A program made the position numbers and the translations under genes. The notes under the pieces were generated by a model. That model ran no database searches, had not been told where the DNA came from, and was given only the letters and a program-made list of their open reading frames with translations. Positions 45,294-54,634 of a stretch of DNA of 64,000 nt are shown piece after piece (positions within the stretch are counted from its first letter, which is position 1; the number at the start of each line of letters is the position of its first letter). This stretch comes from an uncultured Pelagibacteraceae bacterium (lineage in GTDB: Bacteria > Pseudomonadota > Alphaproteobacteria > Pelagibacterales > Pelagibacteraceae): NCBI GenBank assembly GCA_902587315.1, contig CACIKW010000001.1, positions 155,844 through 219,843 of the forward strand, read 5' to 3'.

Positions 45294-46463
45294 ATGAGCT
45301 CATTAGCAAAAAATTATAATAGAAGAAAAATTGCTTTTAAAAAAGGAAAAGGAAGTTTTCTTTATGGAACTAATGGGAAAAAATATTTAGATTTTGTTCA
45401 AGGCATAGCGGTAAATTCCCTGGGTCATGCCAATTCATATTTGATTAAAGCCATAAACAAACAAACAAAAAAGCTCTGGCATGTTTCTAATGCATTTATA
45501 ATACCAGAAGGAGAAAAGCTTGCAAAAAGATTAACCCAAAAAACTTTTGCAGATTATGTTTTTTTTCAGAACTCCGGAACGGAAGCAACTGAAGCGGCAA
45601 TTAAAGTTGCAAGAAGATATTTTTATTCAATTGGAAAACCAAAAAAAAACAGAATACTTTGTATAAAAAACTCATTTCATGGCCGAACTATTGCGGCAAT
45701 TTTTGCAAGCGGATCAAAAAAAATGACAGAAGGATTTGGTCCAAAAGTTCCAGGATTTGATCATTTCAAATTTTCCGATCTTAAATCGCTAAAAAAATCA
45801 ATAACTAAAAATACAGCAGCAATAATGATTGAGCCAATTATGGGCGAAGGTGGAATTAAGGTTCATAGCAATAGTTTTTTAAGAAATATAAGAAAAATTT
45901 GTAACGATAAAAATATTTTATTAATTGTTGATGAGGTTCAGTGTGGAATAGGAAGAACAGGGAAGTTTTTTGCATTTGAGCATGCTAAAATTAAACCAGA
46001 TATAGTTCCAATAGCAAAAGGATTAGGAGGTGGATTTCCAATTGGCGCAGTTTTAATGACAAAAAAAGCAGCAAAAGGAATAAATATCGCAGGCACACAC
46101 GGGTCAACATTTGGTGGCAATCCAATTGCTATGAATGTAGGAAATGCTGTATTAGATCAAATTTATAAAAAAGGATTCCTTAAAAAGGTAAAAAAAAGAT
46201 CTGAATATTTTCATAATGAACTGAATAAAATTAAAGATAACAATCCAAAATTAATTAAAGAGGTAAGGGGTGTAGGTTTATTAATTGGTCTACAGCTTTA
46301 TAAGGAGCAAGCAAAATTTATTAAAAAATTAGAAAAAAATAAACTTCTTACAATTAGAGCTGGAGAAAATACTGTGAGAATATTGCCACCACTTATTGTG
46401 AATAAAGCAGAATTAGATCTTGCAGTAAAAATAATTAAAAAAACATGTAGAGAATTTAATTAA
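45294..46463 (+). CDS. argD: Acetylornithine aminotransferase
   Basis: 389 aa class III PLP aminotransferase. The PLP lysine lies in IVPIAKGLGGGFPIGAVL. FFQNSGTEATEAAIKVAR (phosphate site) and IVDEVQCGIGRTGKFF are typical. Makes N-acetylornithine and may also serve as the succinyl-DAP aminotransferase (DapC) needed between dapD and dapE. It is followed by argF after 4 bases. Confidence 0.94.
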   Translation: MSSLAKNYNRRKIAFKKGKGSFLYGTNGKKYLDFVQGIAVNSLGHANSYLIKAINKQTKKLWHVSNAFIIPEGEKLAKRLTQKTFADYVFFQNSGTEATEAAIKVARRYFYSIGKPKKNRILCIKNSFHGRTIAAIFASGSKKMTEGFGPKVPGFDHFKFSDLKSLKKSITKNTAAIMIEPIMGEGGIKVHSNSFLRNIRKICNDKNILLIVDEVQCGIGRTGKFFAFEHAKIKPDIVPIAKGLGGGFPIGAVLMTKKAAKGINIAGTHGSTFGGNPIAMNVGNAVLDQIYKKGFLKKVKKRSEYFHNELNKIKDNNPKLIKEVRGVGLLIGLQLYKEQAKFIKKLEKNKLLTIRAGENTVRILPPLIVNKAELDLAVKIIKKTCREFN

Positions 46464-46467
46464 GTTT

Positions 46468-47403
46468 ATGAATCATTTTATTAATATTAAAGAAATATCT
46501 GCATCAAAATTAAGAAAAATAATAAACAATGCAAAAAAAATAAAATTAAAAAGGGTAAAATTAAATATTTTAGATCGTGACAAGGATGCACCTTTAAAAG
46601 GAAAGCTTTTAATTCAAATGTTTGAAAGATCAAGCTTAAGAACAAGATTAAGTTTTTCTATTGCAATAAAGCAGTTAAATGGAGAAGAGCTTACCCTGAG
46701 ACCTGATGAACTTCATTTAGGCAAAGGAACTGAAAGATTATCTGACACAGCAAAGATTATATCAACTTTTGGAAATGCATTTATGCTTAGAACAGATAGT
46801 GACAGTAAATTAAATGAATTTAAAAAACACATGACTATTCCAATAATTAATGGATTATCTCCATCATCTCATCCAACACAAGTTTTGTCTGATGTTTTTA
46901 CAATTGAAGAAATTAAAAAAAAAAAAATTTCAAAACTGCAAATTTGCTGGATAGGTGATGCTAATAATAATGTTATTAATAGCTTGATAGAAGCTTCAGT
47001 TAAATTTTCTTTTAAATTAAATATTGGTTGTCCAAAAAAATATGAGCCAAGTAAATCTGTATTAAACTGGGCCAAAAATAATCATGGGAAAATTAAAATA
47101 TTTAATGATAGCAAACAGGCAGCAACTGGTAGTGATGTTGTTTTTACAGATAAGGTTATATCAATGAATGACAAAGTAAATAAAACAAAAAAATTAAAAG
47201 ACTTTTTAAAATTTAAAGTAAACAAAAAAGTAATGAATTGTGCAAAAAAAAATGCTATTTTTTTACATTGCCTACCAAGAGGATCTGAAGTTTCAAATGA
47301 AGTTTTTTTAAACCATAAACAATCAAAAGTTTGGCAGCAAGCTTTAAACAGAGTGTATGTTCAGAAGTCGATTTTATTATATTGTTTTGATAAGTTAAGG
47401 TAA
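46468..47403 (+). CDS. argF: Ornithine carbamoyltransferase
   Basis: 311 aa. The carbamoyl-phosphate site FERSSLRTRLSF (STRT-like, here SLRTR), HPTQVLSD and the ornithine-binding Cys loop FLHCLPRGSEV are present. Forms citrulline. The gene is co-directional with argD, and its end overlaps the convergent cytochrome gene by 9 bases. Confidence 0.95.
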   Translation: MNHFINIKEISASKLRKIINNAKKIKLKRVKLNILDRDKDAPLKGKLLIQMFERSSLRTRLSFSIAIKQLNGEELTLRPDELHLGKGTERLSDTAKIISTFGNAFMLRTDSDSKLNEFKKHMTIPIINGLSPSSHPTQVLSDVFTIEEIKKKKISKLQICWIGDANNNVINSLIEASVKFSFKLNIGCPKKYEPSKSVLNWAKNNHGKIKIFNDSKQAATGSDVVFTDKVISMNDKVNKTKKLKDFLKFKVNKKVMNCAKKNAIFLHCLPRGSEVSNEVFLNHKQSKVWQQALNRVYVQKSILLYCFDKLR

Positions 47404-47922
47404 AGGATTTGGATTATCACTATTTTGATTTAAATATAAAATAACAGAAGCCCTATCTTTATCTGACTTAATTCCAGCAAAGCCCATTTTGTTTCCTTTA
47501 ATCCATTTAGCAGGTTTAATTAAAAAACCATTCATTTCTTCCCAGGTCCAATTCTTTTTGTATTCGGACAAAGCTTTTGAATATTTATAATCAGTTACTG
47601 ATCCAGATGGTCTGAACATAACATTCCAGAGTTTGGGGCCAATTTTATTTCCACCATTTTTATTAATACTATGGCAGGCCGCGCATTTTTTAAAAACCTT
47701 TTCTCCATGTGAGATGTCTCCATTTGCGAATAAAGATGATAAATCTACAGTTGATTCACTTTTTGTTTGAGTTATTGATCCTTCTGGTGCATCAACCTTA
47801 TAAGCCACAACATTTTCATCATCTACATCAAAAACAAGGTCTGAAACTTTATTAATTACGACCACAATCAATACAGTTATAATAATTGCTGCTAATATTT
47901 TGTTTATTTCGAAAGAATTCAT
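47395..47922 (-). CDS. Membrane-anchored c-type cytochrome (CycM-like)
   Basis: 175 aa. The N-terminal helix (about 9-28) is an uncleaved anchor. A flexible linker leads to a class I cytochrome c domain with heme motif CAACH at residues 80-84 and probable Met ligand in GNKMGFAGI. It resembles the CycM/c552 proteins that shuttle electrons from bc1 to cytochrome c oxidase. The gene diverges from kdsB as in many alphaproteobacteria. Confidence 0.88.
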   Translation of the reverse strand: MNSFEINKILAAIIITVLIVVVINKVSDLVFDVDDENVVAYKVDAPEGSITQTKSESTVDLSSLFANGDISHGEKVFKKCAACHSINKNGGNKIGPKLWNVMFRPSGSVTDYKYSKALSEYKKNWTWEEMNGFLIKPAKWIKGNKMGFAGIKSDKDRASVILYLNQNSDNPNPLP

Positions 47923-47965
47923 TTTTATTAATAACTATTTGTTCGTATAACATGATAAATCGAAA

Positions 47966-48008
47966 ATTACTTATTTTTTTAAGTAATTATTTGCGTCCCA
48001 TGGACGCA
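47966..48008. promoter_or_regulatory. Two hairpins between cytochrome c and kdsB
   Basis: Hairpin one is ATTACTTA/TAAGTAAT with a six-T loop (47966-47987). Hairpin two is TGCGTCC/GGACGCA with loop CAT (47992-48008), unusually GC-rich for this region. They lie about 20 bases upstream of the kdsB ATG. No terminator-like T-run follows. They could be operators, an mRNA leader structure or insulation between divergent genes. Confidence 0.45.
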
Positions 48009-48028
48009 TAAATTTATTAATTTAAACA

Positions 48029-48769
48029 ATGCCCAAAACATTAATTTTAATACCATCAAGACTTGCAGCAAGTCGGTTACCTGGAAAACCTTTATTAAAG
48101 ATTAACGGGTTATCAATTATTTCACATGTATTTAATAAGGCAAAAAAATCAAATGTAGGCGAAGTCTATGTTTGCACTGGAGATAAAGAAATATATGAAG
48201 ATGTTAGAAACAATGGTGGAAACTGTATATTAACTCAAAAAGAACACAAGACCGGAACCGATAGAATATATGAAGGTTTTCAAAAACTTAATTTATCCAA
48301 TATTGATTATATATTAAACCTTCAAGGAGATGAGCCCACGATAGATGTAGAAGATATTAAAAAAATGAACAGCATAGCATGTAAAAATGAATCCGATGTA
48401 GCTACACTAGCCAGTCAAATAAATGGAAAGGAAAAGCTAAACGAAGAGAATATAGTAAAAGTGCAAACGAAGGAAGATCTAAAGTTAAAATATTTTTCTC
48501 ATGCAATAAAATTTTTTCGGATATCAAATAATTTAAATTATAATAATGTTTACCATCATATTGGTATCTATCAATATAGAACATCGATATTAAAAAAATT
48601 TGTCGAACTTGCACAAACAAAAAGTGAAATAAAATATAAATTAGAACAGCTTCGAGCCTTAGAAAATGAAATAGATATTGACGTTATTTTAGCAAAATCT
48701 GCTCCAATAGGAATTGATACAAAAAAGGATTATATGGAAATAAAAAAATTTATGGAATATAAATCATAA
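48029..48769 (+). CDS. kdsB: CMP-Kdo synthetase
   Basis: 246 aa nucleotidyltransferase. Activates Kdo with CTP for lipid A core. Signature LIPSRLAASRLPGKPLLKI at the N-terminus, TQKEHKTGTDRIYE and LQGDEPTI in the middle. With kdsD and the lpt genes it shows that this organism makes Kdo-containing LPS. It is followed by pheA after 4 bases. Confidence 0.95.
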   Translation: MPKTLILIPSRLAASRLPGKPLLKINGLSIISHVFNKAKKSNVGEVYVCTGDKEIYEDVRNNGGNCILTQKEHKTGTDRIYEGFQKLNLSNIDYILNLQGDEPTIDVEDIKKMNSIACKNESDVATLASQINGKEKLNEENIVKVQTKEDLKLKYFSHAIKFFRISNNLNYNNVYHHIGIYQYRTSILKKFVELAQTKSEIKYKLEQLRALENEIDIDVILAKSAPIGIDTKKDYMEIKKFMEYKS

Positions 48770-48773
48770 AATT

Positions 48774-49601
48774 ATGAAAATTGCATATCAAGGAATTCCA
48801 GGAAGTTATAGCGAAAGTTGTGCAAAAGAAATTTATCCAGAAAGCGAAACAATTTCATGCAAAACTTTTGATGAGTGTTTTGAAAAATCAAATCGTAACA
48901 ACAATATAAAAACACTGATTCCTGAGTCAAACAATACTACCGGTAACATTGGAGTAGAATATTTAATTTTTAAATATAGGCTAAATGTTTATGCTGAACA
49001 TTTTTATCCAATTAAACATAATTTACTTGGTTTGTCAGGATCAAATATTAAAGAAATTAAAAACGTTTACTCACACGCACAAGCACTATCACAATCATCC
49101 AATTTTATTAAAAAAAATAATTTTATAGAAATTGTAAGAGCAGACACAGCAGGTTCTGCAAAGTATATATCAGAAAAAAGAGACAAGTCTAAAGGAGCCA
49201 TAGCTTCAAAGTTAAGTGCAAAAATATATAATTTGGAAATTTTACAATCAGATATCCAAGATGAAAAAGAAAATGTAACAAGGTTTTTATTAATGGGTAA
49301 AGAAGTTTTTGAACCTGAATTTAATAATGAAAAATTTATAACATCATTTTTATTTAAATTAAAAAGTAAACCGGCTGCATTATATTCAGCCCTATCAGGT
49401 TTTGCTATCAACGGTGTTAATCTAACTAAGTTACAAAGTTTTCCAGAAAAAAACTCTTTTTCATCATATTTTTTTCTTTGTGAGCTGGATGGCCATATTC
49501 AAGATAATAAAATTAAGTCTTCTTTAGAAGATTTAAACTATCATTGCGAGGATATGCACGTTCTAGGTGTTTTTAAAGCTGATCAATTTAGAAGCAAATA
49601 G
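48774..49601 (+). CDS. pheA: Prephenate dehydratase
   Basis: 275 aa monofunctional enzyme without a chorismate mutase domain. Catalyses prephenate to phenylpyruvate. YQGIPGSYSE at the N-terminus, the catalytic TRF in ENVTRFLLMGK, and a C-terminal ACT domain (SKPAALYSALSGFAINGVNLTKLQSFP) likely for Phe feedback. The cytochrome c-kdsB-pheA layout is conserved in alphaproteobacteria. Confidence 0.94.
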   Translation: MKIAYQGIPGSYSESCAKEIYPESETISCKTFDECFEKSNRNNNIKTLIPESNNTTGNIGVEYLIFKYRLNVYAEHFYPIKHNLLGLSGSNIKEIKNVYSHAQALSQSSNFIKKNNFIEIVRADTAGSAKYISEKRDKSKGAIASKLSAKIYNLEILQSDIQDEKENVTRFLLMGKEVFEPEFNNEKFITSFLFKLKSKPAALYSALSGFAINGVNLTKLQSFPEKNSFSSYFFLCELDGHIQDNKIKSSLEDLNYHCEDMHVLGVFKADQFRSK

Positions 49602-49616
49602 TAATAATTAACTTTC

Positions 49617-49646
49617 TTGTGGAATAGAAAATAATACTGTTATAAT
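49617..49646 (+). promoter_or_regulatory. ffs promoter
   Basis: TTGTGG (49617-49622) is 18 bases from a perfect TATAAT (49641-49646). The predicted start lies at about 49652-49653, at the 5' end of the SRP RNA. Confidence 0.65.
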
Positions 49647-49648
49647 AG

Positions 49649-49741
49649 AATTGGAGGCTAGAGGTGGGTGCTGCTTAAACCCGATCAGATCCTAACGGAA
49701 GCAGTCGTAGAGACAGATATTCAGGTTCTAGTCTCCTAATT
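49649..49741 (+). ncRNA. ffs: Signal recognition particle RNA (4.5S type)
   Basis: The conserved SRP core is recognised as GGGTGCTG ... CAGATCC TAAC GGAAGCAG. The 5' arm AATTGGAGGCTAGA pairs with 3' TCTAGTCTCCTAATT, forming the long terminal helix. The apical tetraloop is UAAC (URRC type) instead of GGAA. The RNA binds Ffh for co-translational targeting. Ends are from helix boundaries (about 2-3 bases uncertain). The 3' end is 2 bases before the dnaX ATG. Confidence 0.92.
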
Positions 49742-49743
49742 GA

Positions 49744-51438
49744 ATGGAAAAGAAATCAAAAGTTCTGGCCTTAAAATATAGACCTCAAAATTTTAAAGAG
49801 GTTGTGGGGCAAGATATAGTTGTCCAAACCATTTATAATTCTATTAAGTCAAATAAATTACCCAATGCATACTTGTTTACTGGTATCAGAGGAACTGGAA
49901 AAACAACCTTGGCAAGACTGATCGCTAAAAGTCTTAATTGTATAAATGGAATTGATAGAATTTGTATAAAAAATCATTGTGAGCACTGCAGTTCAATATC
50001 CAATTATAATCATTTAGATATTCTCGAAATGGACGCTGCAAGCAAAACGGGGGTTGATGATGTAAGGGATTTAATAGAATTTTCTAAATATCCACCAACT
50101 TCCGCGAAGTATAAAATATTTATAATTGATGAGGTCCACATGTTAAGCAAACAAGCATTCAATGCTTTACTGAAAACTTTAGAAGAGCCTCCAGAATATT
50201 TGAAGTTTATATTTTGCACGACTGAAATAAAAAAAATTCCTGTTACAGTTGTTTCAAGAACTCAAAGATTTGATTTATCAAGGGTAAACTCAGAAATTTT
50301 GTTTGGATTTATTAAAGAGATAAATGATAAAGAAAATGGAAATGCATCTGATGACGCACTAAAACTTATAGTAAAAATTTCAGAAGGATCAGTTAGAGAC
50401 GCACTTAGTTTATTAGACAGAGGATTAATTAGCTATCCAAATGGTAAGGAATTAAGTCTAGAAAGTGCACAAAAAATATTTGGATGTTTTGATAAAATTT
50501 TTCTAATTGAACTATTTGAAAAAATATTTGAAGGCAATGAGAAAGAGGTGATTAAAATTTATAGATCGATATACAATACTGGTGTAGAACCAAAAATTTT
50601 TTTAAATGATTTTATGGAAATACTCTATTATATTAAAAATATATCATCATTAAAAATAGAAAGTAGTAATTTTTCTCTTAATGATAATGAATTTAATAGA
50701 ATTGAAAAAATATCTAAGGAAATTAAACCTGAAATTTTATTATTATTCTGGCAATTTACCATAAAGGCTTTAGAGGAACTAAACATAGTATCTAATCAAG
50801 AGCTTTCACTGGAAATGTTTCTTATCAGACTTTTGTATTTAAAAAAAATTAATAATGAAAAAAAGTATACCGAACTTGAAGAGGGTAGCGTTAATCAAAA
50901 AAATAAAGAACTAACAACGAATCAAACACAGGACATAGAAAATATAATAAAAAGTCAGTCTTTAGATGAGCCTAATTTTAAAAATAAGACCATTAGTCAA
51001 ATAAAAAATTTTAGTCAAAAAGAGTATATTGAAGTTAGAAAAGAAATTAATAAAGAAGGAAATTTAATTCATATAAATAGTTTTAATGAATTAATTGAAG
51101 TCTGCAATGACAAAAAAGAAATTAAGTTAAAATATGAACTTGAAAATAATGTTAAACTGGTAAGTTTTCAAAGTACAAAAATTGAAATTTCATTTAATGA
51201 AAATTTAGATAGAAATTTTGTAAAAGAATTATCATCTAAATTATTTGATTGGACAAAAAAACGTTGGGTAATTAGTTTTTCAAAAAAGACAGGAAGTCCT
51301 ACAAAAAAAGAGGAGCAAGAATTGTCAGAAAAAAAAGTTTTTGATGAATTTAAAATGACTCAAGAATATAAGAGAATTAAGAAAGATTTTCCAGATATTG
51401 AAATAATTAAAGTTAAAAAAAATGATGAGATTAAATAA
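49744..51438 (+). CDS. dnaX: DNA polymerase III subunit gamma/tau
   Basis: 564 aa clamp-loader ATPase. Walker A GIRGTGKT (about 47-54), a zinc module with Cys residues (CIKNHCEHC), Walker B IFIIDEVHML, and SRC-like KTLEEPPEYLKFIF followed by TEIKKIPVTVVSRTQRF. The C-terminal region is Lys/Glu-rich tau-like. The ATG follows the SRP RNA directly, with no SD. It overlaps ybaB by one base (dnaX-ybaB-recR order). Confidence 0.95.
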   Translation: MEKKSKVLALKYRPQNFKEVVGQDIVVQTIYNSIKSNKLPNAYLFTGIRGTGKTTLARLIAKSLNCINGIDRICIKNHCEHCSSISNYNHLDILEMDAASKTGVDDVRDLIEFSKYPPTSAKYKIFIIDEVHMLSKQAFNALLKTLEEPPEYLKFIFCTTEIKKIPVTVVSRTQRFDLSRVNSEILFGFIKEINDKENGNASDDALKLIVKISEGSVRDALSLLDRGLISYPNGKELSLESAQKIFGCFDKIFLIELFEKIFEGNEKEVIKIYRSIYNTGVEPKIFLNDFMEILYYIKNISSLKIESSNFSLNDNEFNRIEKISKEIKPEILLLFWQFTIKALEELNIVSNQELSLEMFLIRLLYLKKINNEKKYTELEEGSVNQKNKELTTNQTQDIENIIKSQSLDEPNFKNKTISQIKNFSQKEYIEVRKEINKEGNLIHINSFNELIEVCNDKKEIKLKYELENNVKLVSFQSTKIEISFNENLDRNFVKELSSKLFDWTKKRWVISFSKKTGSPTKKEEQELSEKKVFDEFKMTQEYKRIKKDFPDIEIIKVKKNDEIK

Positions 51439-51755
51439 TGGAGGATTTTAATAAAATACTTGATCAAGCCAAAGAATTAGAAAGTAAAATAAAAGAAAGC
51501 CAAGAGAAAATAAAAAAAATAGAAGCAGAGGGTATTTCCGGTTCCAATTCGATTAAGGTCACTTTAAATGGCGAGGGTGATATAACTAAAATAGAGCTGT
51601 CCACAGAAGTATTGAATGAAGAAAAATCAATAATTGAAGATTTAATTATGGCAGCACATAATAATGCTAAGTCAAAATTAAAAGTTAAAACTTCAGAAGA
51701 AATTTCAAAAGCAACAAATAGTTTTGGAATTCCAGGGTTTAAATGGCCTATATAA
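51438..51755 (+). CDS. ybaB: Nucleoid-associated protein YbaB/EbfC
   Basis: 105 aa small DNA-binding protein forming a tweezer-like dimer. A helical N-terminus (coiled) is followed by the family beta segment SNSIKVTLNGEGDITKIEL and a C-terminal helix. It is encoded between dnaX and recR, as in most bacteria, consistent with a role in chromosome organisation or recombination. Confidence 0.93.
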   Translation: MEDFNKILDQAKELESKIKESQEKIKKIEAEGISGSNSIKVTLNGEGDITKIELSTEVLNEEKSIIEDLIMAAHNNAKSKLKVKTSEEISKATNSFGIPGFKWPI

Positions 51756-51758
51756 ATA

Positions 51759-52373
51759 ATGAAGAATATTCCTGAAATTGAAAATTTAGTAAAATTAATT
51801 TCAAAACTTCCAGGCTTAGGTCCAAAATCGGCGCGTAGAATCATATTAAAATTAATTAATAATAGAAGTGAATTAATTAGACCCATGTTGAGTTCATTAA
51901 ACGATCTTTATAAAAATATTTCTAGATGTCAGTCATGTGGGACTTTAAAATCGAGTTTGTCTGGATGTAACAATTGTGAAAATACTGAAAAAAAATATAG
52001 TAAAATATGTGTTGTTGAAGACATATCTGATCAATGGAGCATAGAAAATTCAAGTATTTACCAAGGATATTTTCATATATTGGGTGGTACAATTTCAAGT
52101 TCAAACAATCCAAGAAATGAAGATTTGCTTATTGATTCATTAGTTAAAAGGGTAGTCAACGATAAAATAGAAGAAGTTATTATTGCAACAAGCGCAACTG
52201 TCGAAGGTCAAACGACAGCTTTTTATATCCAGGATAAATTAAAAGATACAAAAGTTGCAATAACAAAGCTTGCCCAAGGTTTACCTGTAGGAGGAGAAAT
52301 TGAAAATTTGGATGATGGAACACTAGTTTCTGCATTTAAAAATAGGCATAGTCTTAATGAAAAAAAAGATTAG
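51759..52373 (+). CDS. recR: Recombination protein RecR
   Basis: 204 aa. An N-terminal helix-hairpin-helix (ISKLPGLGPKSARRI), a four-Cys zinc finger (CQSCGTLKSSLSGCNNC), a TOPRIM domain (ICVVEDISDQWSIE; FHILGGTIS) and a C-terminal Walker B-like LAQGLPVGGEIE. Loads RecA with RecO at gaps. Its TAG stop shares four bases (TTAG) with convergent glcB. Confidence 0.95.
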   Translation: MKNIPEIENLVKLISKLPGLGPKSARRIILKLINNRSELIRPMLSSLNDLYKNISRCQSCGTLKSSLSGCNNCENTEKKYSKICVVEDISDQWSIENSSIYQGYFHILGGTISSSNNPRNEDLLIDSLVKRVVNDKIEEVIIATSATVEGQTTAFYIQDKLKDTKVAITKLAQGLPVGGEIENLDDGTLVSAFKNRHSLNEKKD

Positions 52374-54544
52374 TTTTTTTTAAGTAATCTATTTAGATGA
52401 AGAATTGGTTCAGTATAACCTGAGGGTTGATTTCTTCCATTAAACACAAGCTCACATGCAGCTCTAAATGCTATGGAACTATCAAAGTTGCCAGACATTG
52501 CTTTATATGGAGCTTGACCTTTCATGCTTGGATCTTTTAGATTTTGGTTATCGACAACTTTTGCCATTTTTTTCATAATTTCTAAAACCTGTTTTTTACT
52601 ACATATTCCATGAAGTAACCAATTAGCAATGTGTTGACTGCTTATTCGACAAGTAGCTCTATCTTCCATTAATCCAATGCCATTAATGTCAGGAACTTTG
52701 GAGCAACCTACAGATTGGTCTATCCATCTAACTACATATCCCAAAATTCCTTGTGCATTATTCTTTAATTCATTGTTTATTTCTTCTATTGACCAATTAG
52801 CCTTATCAGCCACTGGTATGGTTAAAATATCCGAAAGCTTTGCTGGTTTTCTTTTTAATAATTGTTTTTGTTTTGAAAATACATCAACATCATGATAGTG
52901 CAAAGCATGCAGAGCTGCTGCGGTTGGACTTGGTACCCATGCGCAATTTGCGCCTGCCATAGGGTGATTAACTTTTTGCTCCATCATATCTGCCATTAAG
53001 TCCGGCATAGCCCACATGCCTTTTCCTATTTGAGCTTTACCTGAAAAACCACAGGAAAGTCCAATATCAACATTATTATTTTCATAAGCAGAAATCCATT
53101 TTGATAATTTCATATTTGCTTTTTTAATCATAGGACCCATTTCCATTGATGTATGTATTTCATCACCAGTTCTGTCTAAAAATCCTGTATTTATAAAAAA
53201 GACTCTATTTTTCAAAGCTCTGATGCACTCTTTTAGATTTATAGAAGTCCTTCTTTCTTCATCCATTATTCCAATAAGAATTTGATTTTTTTTTAGATGT
53301 AAAACTTTTTCAACTTTTTCAAAAATTAAATCAGTAAAAGAACATTCTTCCGGTCCATGCATTTTTGGTTTTACTATATATATAGAATTTGTTTTAGAAT
53401 TTCCTTTTCTTTTAAAATCATGAATACAAGCGGCCGATGTAATAAAAGCATCCATAATACCCTCGGGACATTCTGAACCATCTTTTAAGAGAATGCTCGG
53501 ATTTGTCATAAGATGACCTACATTTCTATTTAATAATAAAGATCTTCCATGTAGTTTTAATTTTTTACCTTCAGTAGAAATATAATTTCTATCAATATTT
53601 AATTTTCTTAAGATTTTTTTTTCTTTTTTTTTAAATTCCTCTTTTAGATTGCCCTTCATTAAGCCTAACCAATTTCGATATCCGAGAACTTTGTCCTTTG
53701 CATCTACTGCTGCTACACTGTCTTCATGATCACAAATGGTCGAAACTGCAGATTCTAAAATAATATCATGTATATTTATTATATCTTGATTACCATCAGG
53801 ATTGTTGGTTTCCATTTCTCCCAATTGGTCAAATAAAATATCTATATGAAGATTATTATTTATAAATAATAGTGAAGATAATTTGTTAGATTTTTTGTTA
53901 TATCCAATAAATTGTTTTGGATTTATAAGTTTTAAATTTAATTTATTATTTTTAACTTCTGGAGTTTTTGCTAGTTTTTTCCAGCTTGTATTTTTTAAAG
54001 GTATACACTTATCTAATATATTTCGAGCATACTCAATTACTTTTTTACCTCTTATAGGATTATAAGTTTTTCCTCGTAAAGCACCTTGAGTTTCTGGAAT
54101 TATGTCTGTTCCATATAAACTATCATATAAACTTACCCATCGAGCATTAGCTGCATTTAATATAAATCTTGCGTTAGAAATAGGACAAACTAATTGTGGA
54201 CCACAAATACTAGAAATTTCTTTATCTGTATTTTTTGTTTTAATTTTAAAATTTGAACCAGTTTTTTTTAAATAACCAATTTTTCTTAAAAATTTTTCAT
54301 ATTTACCTAAATTAATTTTTTCGCCTTTTCTGTCTTTATGCCAGTAATCTATTTTTTTTTGCAGTTTTTCTCTTATTTCCAATAATTTTTTATTTTTTGG
54401 GGCTAACTCATGTACATATTTGCTAAATCCCCGCCAAAAATTTTTCTTATTAATTTTAGTGCCGGGTAATAGTTCTTTATTTACAAAATTTAATATATTG
54501 CTTGAAACAGATAAATTTTCTATTTTTATATACTTTTCTGTCAT
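52370..54544 (-). CDS. glcB: Malate synthase G
   Basis: 724 aa. Condenses glyoxylate and acetyl-CoA into malate. Landmarks are LLNRNVGHLMTNPSIL, PKMHGPEECSFTD, GIMDEERRTSINLKECI, RTGDEIHTSMEMGPM and CAWVPSPTAAALHAL. Only 90 bases separate it from divergent accA, and I see no glycine-riboswitch core there although such a riboswitch is reported upstream of glcB in Ca. Pelagibacter ubique. Confidence 0.96.
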   Translation of the reverse strand: MTEKYIKIENLSVSSNILNFVNKELLPGTKINKKNFWRGFSKYVHELAPKNKKLLEIREKLQKKIDYWHKDRKGEKINLGKYEKFLRKIGYLKKTGSNFKIKTKNTDKEISSICGPQLVCPISNARFILNAANARWVSLYDSLYGTDIIPETQGALRGKTYNPIRGKKVIEYARNILDKCIPLKNTSWKKLAKTPEVKNNKLNLKLINPKQFIGYNKKSNKLSSLLFINNNLHIDILFDQLGEMETNNPDGNQDIINIHDIILESAVSTICDHEDSVAAVDAKDKVLGYRNWLGLMKGNLKEEFKKKEKKILRKLNIDRNYISTEGKKLKLHGRSLLLNRNVGHLMTNPSILLKDGSECPEGIMDAFITSAACIHDFKRKGNSKTNSIYIVKPKMHGPEECSFTDLIFEKVEKVLHLKKNQILIGIMDEERRTSINLKECIRALKNRVFFINTGFLDRTGDEIHTSMEMGPMIKKANMKLSKWISAYENNNVDIGLSCGFSGKAQIGKGMWAMPDLMADMMEQKVNHPMAGANCAWVPSPTAAALHALHYHDVDVFSKQKQLLKRKPAKLSDILTIPVADKANWSIEEINNELKNNAQGILGYVVRWIDQSVGCSKVPDINGIGLMEDRATCRISSQHIANWLLHGICSKKQVLEIMKKMAKVVDNQNLKDPSMKGQAPYKAMSGNFDSSIAFRAACELVFNGRNQPSGYTEPILHLNRLLKKN

Positions 54545-54634
54545 TTTTTTTTAACAATTATATAATATTTTAACTAAAATAAATTATTATAAGAACACTT
54601 TATTGCCTTTTTTAAGTATAATAAGCTAGAACTA

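Noticed and set aside
54545-54634. Glycine riboswitch before glcB
   Set aside because: Looked for on the minus strand; no aptamer-like motifs in this short A/T-rich gap.
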